Shown here piece after piece: positions 9,406-20,800 of a stretch of 64,000 nt of DNA. The stretch lies in contig NZ_CP013480.3 of assembly GCF_001465545.3 (NCBI RefSeq), positions 2,852,001 through 2,916,000 on the forward strand, written 5' to 3'. The translations under genes were made by a program, and so were the position numbers. This DNA comes from Pandoraea norimbergensis (GTDB taxonomy: Bacteria; Pseudomonadota; Gammaproteobacteria; Burkholderiales; Burkholderiaceae). Under the pieces are notes generated by a model. That model was not told where the DNA came from. It did not search any database and saw only the letters and a program-made list of their open reading frames with translations. Position 1 is the first letter of the stretch. Every line of letters begins with the position of its first letter.

Positions 9406-11682
9406 ATGAAGTCGATTCACGGGCAGTACCAAACAATACGGAGGGGCGCACTCACACCGAGTCGTACAAGTCTGGCGGTTATGTTGCTGCTTCTGGGGCA
9501 AGCCGCTGCGGCACAGGCGCAGTCGCAATCGCAGTCTCAAACTGCACCGGGCAGCAGCGCGGCGCAACCGGCGAACAATGCCGCAGGTGACACCGCAGCA
9601 GCGCCCGGGGCCGCACCGGTTGCGGCACTGCCTGCGACCAACGTGGAAGACCAGCGCGACGCGGTGGCCGAAGCGCTGAACCCGCCCACGACGGTTGGTT
9701 CGAAGATTCCGATGACGGCGCGCGAAATCCCGCAATCCGTGTCGGTGATCACCCAAGAGCAAATCAAGGAACAGAACTTCCAGACGCTCAAGGACGCCAT
9801 GCAGTACGCGCCGGGCATCACCACGTTGCAAAGCGACTCGGATCGTGTGCAGTACTACGCACGCGGCTTCCCGATCACGTCGTTCCTCGTGGATGGCACG
9901 CCGTCCTACGTGAACAGCAGCATGTCGGTCACCGCCGATACGTTCCAGCCGAGTCTGGCGATCTACGACCGGGTCGAAGTGCTGACCGGGCCGTCGGGTC
10001 TGCTCAACGGCTTCGGTGCGCCGGGCGGGGCGGTCAACCTTGTGCGCAAGCATGCGCAGAAAGAATTCGAGGCTAGCGCGACGCTCAGCGGTGGCACGCG
10101 CGGTAACAGCGGCGCCACCATCGACGTGGGTGGGCCGCTCAACCCGGCAGGGTCGCTGCGTGGGCGCGCCGTCGTGTCCTATACCGGCGCCGATGGCGTG
10201 CAGGACACCACCAACACGCGCAACAAAGTGCTGTACGGCACGTTGGAAGCTGACCTGACGTCCACGACGCTGCTGCGCGTGGGAGCGAGCTACAACGAGT
10301 ACACCTCGAACGAGCCGTGGATCTGGGGTATCTACACCAACGGCACCTACGGCAATCTGCCGCGCGGTCATTACTACGGCGCCGGCTGGAACCGTGACAC
10401 GTTCCGCACCACGGACCTCTTTGCCGAATTGCACCAGAAGCTCGGCGGCGGCTGGACGGCCAAGGCCGTGTTCGATTACGTGTACTCGCGCTCGACCACG
10501 CTGCAAGCCAGCCAGTTCAACGCATGGGATCCGGCAACGTACACCGGCGACATCAGCGCGACAAACAACGTGGTGAGCGAGGGCAAGACCAATATCGACG
10601 TGTCCGCGACCGGCCCGTTCACGCTGTTCGGGCGCACGCATCAGGCCACCATCGGCGCCAACTACATGCGCATGGTCGAGCACCAGTCGCAGTACTACGG
10701 CACCCCGGACAACCTGTTCAACGTCTCCAACGTCAACCTGCTGAACATTCTGTATCCGATGCCGGTGTTCCCGGGCACACCCGACACTGTGAGCCGCAAC
10801 AACACCTATGCCAAGCAATACGGCATCTACGCGCAGACGCGTCTCTCGCTGCTCGATCAGTTGACCCTGATTCTCGGCGGGCGCGTGAGCTGGTACCAGT
10901 CGAAGTTCGCGGTCGATCCGACGTACAACGTGTTCAACATGAACGGCAACTCGCTGGGCAACGCCGGCAAGTTCACGGGCTACGCGGGGTTGGTGTACGA
11001 CCTGAACAAGACGTGGTCGGTCTACACCAGCTATACGAGCATCTTCCAGCCGCAGGACAACTTGCTGACGACCTCGGGCACGCTCATCAAGCCGATCACA
11101 GGCGACCAGTACGAAGCGGGGATCAAGGGCGAGTTCATGGACGGCCGCTTCACGACGGCGTTTGCGGTCTATCAGATCAACCAGTCCAACCGGGCGATGA
11201 TCGACCCGAACGACCCGACCCAATCGCACTACGTGGCGCTGGGCAAGGCACGCACGCGGGGTTTCGAAATTTCGGGCACGGGTGAGTTGCTGTCCGGCTG
11301 GAAACTGTTCGGCAGCTATACGTACAACAACAGCCAGTTGGAAGACTCGAACAGCTTCGACACGATCGCGTCGCCGTTCTCGTCGATCTCACCGCACAAC
11401 ATCTTCAAGCTCTGGACGAGCTATCGCCTGCCGGGCAGTTGGAATGGGCTCACCTTGGGGGCGGGCGTCACTGCCGTGAGCGAGACCTCGACGACACGTA
11501 ACGGCTATACCGCCAATCAGGGCTTCTATGCCGTGGTCGATGCGTCGATCAGCTATGCGTTCACGAAGAAGACCTCGTTGTCGCTCAACGCGAACAATCT
11601 GTTCGACCGCGACTACTTTGCTGCGGCTTACGCACGCGGCCAGCCGCGCACCGTAATGCTGACGCTGCGAACCGCCTATTGA
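9406..11682 (+). CDS. TonB-dependent siderophore receptor (outer membrane)
   Basis: A 758-residue FhuA/FpvA-type receptor expected to import the ferric form of the siderophore made by the flanking NRPSs. The ATG at 9406 is chosen because AGGGGAAGG lies just upstream (9391-9399) and a signal peptide follows directly (basic start, hydrophobic LAVMLLLLGQ, AAAAQAQ cleavage region). A low-complexity Gln/Ser/Ala linker follows. The plug domain starts near residue 85 with TAREIPQSVSVITQEQI and LKDAMQYAPGI, as in the TonB-siderophore receptor family. The beta-barrel repeats run to the C terminus, which ends in an aromatic residue (RTVMLTLRTAY). I see no extra N-terminal sigma/anti-sigma signalling domain (STN), so cell-surface signalling like FpvA is unlikely. 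The gene sits between two NRPS genes with its own Fur-like site. Confidence 0.93.
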   Translation: MKSIHGQYQTIRRGALTPSRTSLAVMLLLLGQAAAAQAQSQSQSQTAPGSSAAQPANNAAGDTAAAPGAAPVAALPATNVEDQRDAVAEALNPPTTVGSKIPMTAREIPQSVSVITQEQIKEQNFQTLKDAMQYAPGITTLQSDSDRVQYYARGFPITSFLVDGTPSYVNSSMSVTADTFQPSLAIYDRVEVLTGPSGLLNGFGAPGGAVNLVRKHAQKEFEASATLSGGTRGNSGATIDVGGPLNPAGSLRGRAVVSYTGADGVQDTTNTRNKVLYGTLEADLTSTTLLRVGASYNEYTSNEPWIWGIYTNGTYGNLPRGHYYGAGWNRDTFRTTDLFAELHQKLGGGWTAKAVFDYVYSRSTTLQASQFNAWDPATYTGDISATNNVVSEGKTNIDVSATGPFTLFGRTHQATIGANYMRMVEHQSQYYGTPDNLFNVSNVNLLNILYPMPVFPGTPDTVSRNNTYAKQYGIYAQTRLSLLDQLTLILGGRVSWYQSKFAVDPTYNVFNMNGNSLGNAGKFTGYAGLVYDLNKTWSVYTSYTSIFQPQDNLLTTSGTLIKPITGDQYEAGIKGEFMDGRFTTAFAVYQINQSNRAMIDPNDPTQSHYVALGKARTRGFEISGTGELLSGWKLFGSYTYNNSQLEDSNSFDTIASPFSSISPHNIFKLWTSYRLPGSWNGLTLGAGVTAVSETSTTRNGYTANQGFYAVVDASISYAFTKKTSLSLNANNLFDRDYFAAAYARGQPRTVMLTLRTAY

Positions 11683-11726
11683 TCGAATGATCGACCGATC
11701 GACGGTTTGAAATGAGTGCAGGACCT

Positions 11727-11750
11727 CTGGCGCGCGCCAACGTGCGCCAG
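11727..11750 (+). repeat. Inverted repeat between receptor and large NRPS
   Basis: CTGGCGCGCG (11727-11736), four-base loop CCAA, CGTGCGCCAG (11741-11750): a 10-bp stem with one mismatch (G-T at RNA level). It is preceded by three GATCG repeats at about 11683-11702. The 121-base gap otherwise has no clear promoter. The hairpin may attenuate read-through from the receptor or stabilise its mRNA end. Confidence 0.4.
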
Positions 11751-11803
11751 ATTGCTGTTCAGGCCCGTGCGCGTTGCGCGGGCCGTCACCGGAGGATGCT
11801 GGC

Positions 11804-14800
11804 ATGGCCATGGAAGATCTCGACCGCGCGCTGCTGGAACTGTTGATGCTCGACACGCAAGCGTCGGCGGCCAGCGATTCTGAGAGCGAACGCGAGAGCA
11901 CGGGCCATCTCGCCGCCCTCCACGCCGAGCCTGCGCCGCCACTGGCAGCCGTGCCGCTGTCGTTTGCACAACGCCGGCTCTGGATGGCGCAGCAGTTCGC
12001 GCCGGACGACGACGCGTATCACGTCGCGCGCATATTCCGGTTGAGCGGCGGCACGGCGATTGATGCGAACGCCGTGGAGCAGGCGATCCGCACGGTCATC
12101 GCCCGCCACGATGTCTTGCGCACCGCGTTTGCCATGCATGATGGCGAGCCATCGCAAACGGTACTGTCTGAAGTGCCGTTCGCCATGACACGTCTGGACT
12201 GGCGCAACCTGCCGGCCTCTGACATCGACACACGCGTTGCCGCGTTCGCCTCGGAGAGCGCCCGAACGCCGTTCGATCTCGCCGCTGCCCCCTTGCTGCG
12301 CGTGAGCTGGATCGATTTGCCGGACCGCCAGCACGTGCTGGCCGTCACCATGCACCACCTGATCTCGGACGCCGTATCGAACGACGTCTGGGCGCGCGAA
12401 TTCGCGCAGACCTATCTAGCCGTGGTGCAGGGCACCGACCCGATGGCGGCGCTGCCGTCGCTGGCCATTCAATATGCCGACTATGCGCAACGCCAGCACG
12501 CGGGGCTTATCAGTGGGCGATGGCAGGCAGCGCTCGACGGGTGGCGCCGCGATCTCGCGGATGAGTACGGGCCGTTGCAACTCCCCGCGCCGTTGGCACG
12601 TGAGCCCGGGGTGCGTCGCGGTGTGTTGCGTCATCCCCTCGACGCGTCCCGGCACGCCGCACTGACCGCGTGGAGCCAGCAAGCGGGCGTGACACCGTTC
12701 GTCACGCTGCTCACGCTCTGGCAAATGACCCTGCGCCGGTATCACGGCGAGGGCGATTTCCTCATCGGCGTGCCCGTTGACGGGCGGCATGTCCCCGGCA
12801 CGCCCGATCTGATCGGCTGCTTCGTCGGCACACAGGTGTATCGGGCCAGCCATCGTCCGGCACAGTCGTTGCGCACTTGCGTTGACGACGTGAATCGCAC
12901 GCGGGTGGCGGCGCTTGATCGCCTCGATGTGCCGTTCGAGCTGGCGCTGGATGCAGCCCGGCGTAGCGGCGGCAGCATTTTCCAGACGATGTTCAACTTC
13001 AGCCAGTCGGACGCTGCACCGCAACTGCGGGTTGGCGACGTACAGGTGGACGTGCTGACGCTTGCCAACGACACGCCGCAGTTCGACCTGACGCTGGCGG
13101 TCGACTGGCATCGACTCGGCGCGGATCTCGATCTCGAATACGATCGCGACCACGTCGATGGCGCGCTTGTTCATGCGCTGCTCGATGACGTCGGCCACTG
13201 GCTCGATGCACTGGTGAGTACACCCGACAGGGCGACGGGCGCGGTTGTGCTGACGCAACGCGCTTCGGTGCACCTTGAGGCGGATCGCCTCCCGGATGAG
13301 GTCGAGGCAGCCGCACACGATGCGCGGCTCGACCCGGTGCCTGTACGCATTGCGTCGCGGGCGGCGCAAGATTCATCACGATTGGCGGTCGTCTGCGGCG
13401 AATCGCGGCTGACGTACGGCGAGTTATTGCATCGCGCCGATGCGCTGGCGCGACGTCTCATCGCGGATGGGGCCGGGCCGGACACCTGCGTCGGTGTCGC
13501 GCTCGAACGCTCGGTCGATATGGTCGTGGCAGTGCTCGGCGTACTCCGCGCAGGTGCCGCCTATGTGCCGCTCGATCCTGAATATCCCGCCGAGCGGCTG
13601 GCCTATATCGTGGCGGACAGCGGCTTGCTGCGGATCGTTACATGCCCAGAAGTCGCCACGCGGCTGGCATTTCCGGCGGAAATTCGGACCTTTGAGGTGA
13701 TGTCGGCAGACATTCCGGCCAACGAGGAAGAGGTTGCCGCAGAAGCCCCGAACGTGACCGTACTGCCCGAGCATCTGGCTTACGTGATTTACACGTCGGG
13801 ATCGACCGGACGCCCCAAGGGCGTCATGGTGCGGCACGCCGCGCTATCGAGTTTCATCGCCAGTCTGCGCGAGCGGCCCGGGCTGACGGCGGAGGATCGC
13901 TGGGTTGCCGTGACGTCGCTCTCCTTCGACATTGCCGCGCTGGAGCTGTACCTGCCGCTCGTCACCGGCGCGCAATTGATCGTCGCGGACAAGCACACGA
14001 CCCGTGACGGCGTGGCGCTTTCGCGACTGCTCACGGATTCCCGGGCCACGGTACTTCAAGCAACGCCAGCCACGTGGCGCATGCTGCTCGATGTCGAAGT
14101 GCATGCCACGTCAGCCGGAGGGTCGACGCGTCAGGCCCTTCAGGGACTGAAAGGGCTGTGCGGCGGCGAAGCACTGCCGCCCGATCTTGCGCAGTCGTTG
14201 CTCGCTCGAGGCGTGGCGCTCTGGAACATGTACGGACCTACCGAGACGACGATCTGGTCGTTAATCGCTCGTGTAGAAGGAGACAAGACCACGCTCGGTG
14301 CGCCGATTCGTGCGACGCAAGCGTGGGTGCTCGATGCCAGTCTCAATGAGACGCCGACCGGTGTTCCGGGCGAGCTATATCTTGGCGGCGAGGGGCTGGC
14401 GCGCGGCTATTGGCAGCGCGCCTCGCTCACGGCGGAGCGCTTTGTCCCGCACCCGTTCGCCGCAGAGGGCGCGCGGCTGTATCGCACCGGGGATCTGGTG
14501 CGGCGTCGCGCGGACGGCGATATCGAGTTCATCGGCCGCATCGATCAGCAAGTGAAGATTCGCGGCTTCCGCATTGAATTGGGCGAGATCGAGGCGGGGT
14601 TGCTGGCCTGCGACGGCGTGCGCGAAGCGGTGGTGACGGCACACTCGGGACCGGCCGGTGTGCGTCTGGTCGGGTATGTGACGGCGTTGCCCGGCACCCA
14701 GCCCGATGAGGCCGCATTGCGCCGTGCTATCGGCCGCACGCTGCCCGACTACATGGTGCCGGGCCGCGTGCTGGTGATTCCTGCCATGCCGCTCACCCCC

Positions 14801-17800
14801 AACGGCAAGATCGACCGGCGAGCCCTTCCAGTACCGCAGCAAAGCGACACTGCCTATGAAGCGCCGACAGGAAACATCGAAACACGGCTTGCCGACGCGT
14901 GGCGTTCGGTGCTGCGTCTCGCAGACGACACGCCCATTGGGCGCGACGACAACTTCTATGCGCTCGGTGGCGACTCGATTCTGACGCTCCGGGGTGTCGC
15001 CCATGCGGCAGCGGCAGGCGTTGCATCGACGCCTCGTCAATGGTTCGAGGCGGCGACGCTGCGTGCGCTGGCGGCGTCGGTAACTCACGATGTGTCGCCG
15101 CAGAGTCGCCCCGAAATGCTGGTTCGCGAGGATGGCCGATTGTGTGTCGCCGCCTCACACGCTCAGCAGCGACAATGGTTCCTGTGGGCGCTGCAACCCG
15201 AAAGCTCGGCGTATCACATTACCGGTGCCATGCGGTTGAAGGGCGCATTGGACGCCAACGCCGTCCGTCAGGCATTCGCGAGCATGGTGGCGCGGCACGA
15301 AGTGCTTCGCACCACGTTCAGCGACAAGACGGTCGACGGCGATGACACCGACTTGCTTCAGATCGTGCACGCCGACCTGCCGTTTGAATGGCAGCACGTC
15401 GCCGTCGCCACGCAAGAAGAGGCGAACCACAGGGCGCAGGCGTTCAACGACGCGCCGTTCGACCTTCGCACCGGGCCGTTGTTGCGCGTGGCAGTGCTGG
15501 CACTACCCGGTGAGCCGGTCGCCGAACACATCCTGCTGGTCGCGATGCATCACATCGTCGCGGACGGCTGGTCCATCGATATCGTGCTTCGAGAATTTGT
15601 CGCCGGATATCAAGCCGCCGTGGCTGGGCAAGCACCGGACCTCCCCGCGTTGACCCTGCAATACGCCGATGTCGCCGCGTGGCAGCGGGGCCGACTCGCA
15701 GCGGGTGAACAACAGCGCCAGCTTGATTGGTGGCGGGCTGCGTTGGGGGAAGGCGAGACAGCGCCCGTGTTGATGCTGCCGTCGGACCACCCGCGCGAAC
15801 CGCTGGCGCAGTACACGGAATCGTCCGTGCCGTTTTCGTTGCCGCCCGCATTGACGGCCGGTGTTCGCGAACTGGCTGCGGCCCATCGTGCGACACCGTT
15901 CATGATCGTGCTCGCGGCGTTCCAACTACTGCTCTCGAGACACAGCGGCCTGCGCGACATTCGTGTGGGCGTGCCGATTGCCGGACGAGAGTTGCCGGAA
16001 AGTGCGCCACTAATCGGTTTGTTCATGAACACGCAGGTGTTGCGCGGTCGGCTCGACGCGTCACAAACGGTTGCAGAGCTCGTCGACCGAACCCGCACGC
16101 ACGTGCTTGAGGCCTCGGCCCATCAGGCATTGCCGTTCGAAGCGCTCGTCGAAGCACTGGCGCCCGAGCGCAGCCTGACGCACATGCCGTTATTTCAGGT
16201 GCTGCTCAACTATCAACGCGATGACGCAAGTGCCGTGCAGGCGCTCGACGGTCTTCACGTCGAGCGGTACTTGCCGCGCACGCGCGCCGCACAATTCGAA
16301 TTGACGCTGAGTGCGCATGAACTGGCGTCTGGCGGACTGACGGGCAGCTTCGACTACGCCCGGGAGCTTTTTGCGCCGGAAACGATGGCTCGCCTGTGCG
16401 GCCAGTTCGTGTCGCTTCTGGCAACGTTCGTCGCCGCACCGGACACGCGGCTGGGCGATCTCGCGATACTGACGGGCGATGCGCACGAACGTCTTGTCGA
16501 ACATGGAGAAACACGGCTCGCACTGGAAACGTTCCTGCCGGTGCATCGCTGCTTCGAGGCCCATGTGGCCGGTGATGCCGACGCGCCAGTGCTGGTACAC
16601 GATGGCGTCACGCTCTCCCGCGGGGCGCTCGACGCACGCGCGAACCGGCTGGCCCATCATCTGATCGCGCTGGGCGTCAAACCGGATACCCGCGTCGGTG
16701 TGGCCCTGACGCGCTCGGTTGACATGATCGTTGGCATTCTCGCCGTGCTCAAAGCGGGCGGGGCGTACGTGCCACTCGATCCGGACTATCCGCCGCAACG
16801 GCTCGCCGACATGCTTGAGGACAGCGGCGCGGTTCTCGTGCTGGGGCATACGGCCAGTTCTCACGTCGCGCTGCCCGAGGGTGCCCTGCGTGTCGATGTC
16901 GACGCGCCGCTGAACACGCCCGATACCTCCCCCGACGTGCCGTTATTGCCAGCGCATCTGGCTTACGTCATCTACACGTCAGGATCGACCGGCAAGCCGA
17001 AGGGCGTTGCGCTCAGCCACGGCGCGCTCGCTGCGCAGGCGCGGGTCTGGGCGTCGCTGTGCCAGTTGTCTGCCACCGACCGGGTGTTGCAGTTCTCGAC
17101 GATGAACTTCGACGGTTTCGTCGAACAGCTTTTCCCGGCGCTGCACGTCGGGGCCGCCGTCGTTCTGCGCGGTCCGCAGTTGTGGAGCGCGGACGAGTTT
17201 GTCGCCAACGTCGCGCGTGACGGCGTCACCGTGGTCGATTTGCCGACGGCGTACTGGAATGTGCTGGTTCAGTCGCTTGATGAAGACTTCGGCCATCGGT
17301 CCGACGCCGTGCCGCTGGCGCAAGTCCGCCAACTGCACGTCGGCGGTGAGGCGATGTCTGCACAGGGGTTGCGGCGCTGGCGCGACCATGCGCACCTCCG
17401 GCACATCCGTTTGCTCAACACCTATGGGCCGACCGAGGCGGCGGTGACGGCATCCGCGTGGGTTGCCTCTGACGAGGCCGACGGCACAGCCAGCGGCGTA
17501 CCGATCGGACGCGCGTTGCAAGGGCGACGGTTATACGTCGTCACCCCCGAAATGACACTGGCGCCGCAAGGCGCGATCGGCGAACTTCTGATCGGTGGCG
17601 ACCTGCTGGCGCGTGGTTATCTCGACCGTGCCGCCCAGACCGCCGACCGCTTCGTACCCGATCCGTTCGGTGCCCCCGGGAGCCGGGCCTACCGCACCGG
17701 CGATCTGGTTCGCTGGCGCGCAGACGGGCAACTGGACTATGTCGGACGTGTTGATTTCCAAGTCAAAATCCGCGGCTTCCGCGTTGAACTCGGCGAAATC

Positions 17801-20800
17801 GAGTCAGCGTTGCTCGCGCAGCCGGGTGTGCGAGAAGCGGTCGTAACCGCATTCGAAAGTGACGCCGGCACACGATTGGCCGCGTACGTCACGGGGCAGG
17901 GCGGTCGCACGCCCGACGCCACGGCCCTGCGCGCCGCGCTCGAAGCTGCCTTACCGGCACCGCTCGTGCCCTCGGCCATCATGCCGCTCGATGCATTGCC
18001 GATGACGCCGGGCGGCAAGCTGGACCGTCGCGCCTTGCCCGCACCGTCGTTCGAACAGCACGCCTACGTTGCGCCCATCGGTGAGCGCGAATCGGCGCTG
18101 GCGGAAGTCTGGGCCGAGGTGCTTGGCCTCGCGCGCGTTGGCCGCAACGACAACTTCTTCTCGCTCGGCGGCGATTCGATTCTGGTACTGAGGGTGGTGG
18201 CACGTGCCGCCTCGCGCGGTATTGCTGTCTCGCCCCGGCAAATGTTCGTCCATCGTTCACTGGCGGCGTTGGCTTCGGGGTCGCTGGAAATGTCCGAGGC
18301 TGCGCTGCCGCCCATCGCGCGCACCCGCCAGTCACGCTCGGCACTGCCTATGTCGCACGCCCAGCGCCGGTTGTGGTTCCTCTGGCATCTGCAACCGGAT
18401 AGCAGTGCCTATCACGTTGCCGGTGGTATCGGCTTGCGCGGCACCTTGAATGAGACGGCCGTCCGCCATGCCTTCAGGGATATCGTGGCGCAGCACGAGG
18501 TGCTGCGAACGACGTTCGAAGTGCCGGAAGGTGCAACTGAGGCCGTACAGGTCGTTCACGATCTGCCGGATTTTGCATGGCAGGTGTTCGACGCGCACCC
18601 TGACGATGCGCCTGCCCGCGCACAGGCCTTCACCGATGCCCCGTTCGATTTGCAGCGCGGGCCTTTGCTGCGCGTGGGCGTCCTGCGACTGGTGGGCGCG
18701 GCGTCCGATGCAGACACGGCAGACTATGTGCTGCTGATCGCCATGCACCACATCGTGGCGGATGGCTGGTCGGTCGGCGTGCTGCTCGATGCGTTCGTCG
18801 CCGCCTACACGGCGCATTGCCTTGCTGGCGCTGAAACACTCGCATTGGCACGTACCGAGTTACCTGTTCAGTACGGCGATTACGCCGCTTGGCAGCGCGA
18901 GACGTTTGACGGTGCCGAGCGCGACCGGCAACTGGGGTACTGGCGCACGGTGCTGGGCCACGTCCATCCCGTCACCGACCTCCCACATGACCACCCGCGT
19001 CTTCCGACCGGTGTGTATAAGGCCGCACGCCACTTGTTCCAACTCGATTCGGCGAGCGTCACGGCAGTACGCGAGGCAGCCCGTCGCCACGGCGTCACGC
19101 CCTATGTCCTGCTCTTGTCGGCCTTTCAGGCGCTGCTGCACCGTTGGTGCGCGCAAGACGAGATTCGTGTCGGCGTCCCGGTGTCAGGTCGTGACCAACC
19201 GGAAGTTGCCAATCTGATCGGCGTGTTCATCAATACGCTCGTGATGCGAGCGGACTTCCCGGCCCGCATGCGTGTAGCAGAACTGGTGAGCATGATCGGC
19301 GAGCGCACGCAGCAGGCGCTCGATCACCAGACGCTGCCGTTCGACAGCCTCGTCGATGCGCTGTCTCCCACACGCAGCGTGAGCCACACGCCGTTGTTTC
19401 AGGTCATGTTCAATCACCAGCGCGAAGACTATCGCGTGCTGCGTGATCTGCCCGGTCTCACGACCCATCATTTCGACACAGGTGGCGAGGCCGCCCAATT
19501 TGAGCTGACGCTGAACGTCAGTGAAGCGTCCGACGGCGCCATCGCGGGTAGCTTCACGTATGCCCGCGAGCTGTTCGAGGCGTCGACGATGGCACGTCTG
19601 TCGAGCCAATACGAAACCATGCTGTCCGCCTTGTGTGCCTCGGACGATGCCCTGATTGACGACATCGCGCTCGTTGACGCTGAGGCCACGGCGCAACTCG
19701 ACGCGTGGGGCGTTGCAACCGACGATTTCGCGGCCGACGCGCCGGTGCACGTCCGCATTGCGGCGCAAGCGCGGCGAACACCGAATGCCATTGCCGTGCG
19801 TGGGGATGACGACTCGCTCACGTATGCCGCGCTGGAACGCCGCAGCAATCAGTTAGCGCATGCCCTGATCGCGCGAGGCGTCGGGCCGGATGTGCCGGTG
19901 GCCATCGCGCTCGAACGGGGCGCCGGCATGCTCGTGGCGCTGCTTGGCGTGCTCAAGGCGGGCGGCTGCTATGTGCCACTCGACCCGGCGTATCCGGCAG
20001 AACGTCTGCGATACATGCTCGACCACAGCGGCGTGACGCGGCTCATTACGCAGTCGTCACTTCAGGCAACGCTGCCGTTGACTGCGGGATCGGAATATTT
20101 GCTGCTGGATGCCTTCGACGGCGGGCCGTACGCCTACACGGCGCCCGACGTTCAGGTCGGGGCGGACCATCTGGCCTATGTGATCTACACCTCGGGCTCG
20201 ACCGGCAAACCGAAAGGCGTGATGGTGCGACACGGCGGACTATCGAACTTTCTGTCCAGTCTGGCACAGCGCCCCGGGCTCGCCGCAGGTGACCGATGGA
20301 TCGCGGTGACGTCGCTTTCGTTCGACATTGCCGCCCTCGAACTCTTCTTGCCGCTCACACTGGGTGCGCAAGTGATTGTGGCGTCGCGCGAGACCGCCCG
20401 TGACGGTTTTGCGCTCGCCGCATTGTTGCAGGAAAGCGGTGCAACGGTGCTGCAATCGACGCCCGCGACATGGCGCATGTTGCTCGCGGTAGACCAGCCG
20501 TGGCCTGCGTTACGCGCGCTATGTGGAGGCGAAGCACTGCCGCCGGATCTGGCCGATGCCCTGCGAGCGCGTGGGTGCGAACTCTGGAATCTGTACGGGC
20601 CGACGGAGACGACGATCTGGTCGATGCTTGGCCGCGTCGTCGGCAAGCCGGTGTTGGGCAACGTCATCGCCGGTACGCAGGCGCGCGTGCTCGATGCCCG
20701 GCTTCAACCGGTGCCGCCGGGCGTGGCGGGGGAGCTATACCTTGGCGGCAGTGGTCTGGCACGCGGCTACTTCGGCCGGGCGGACCTGAGTGCCGAGCGC

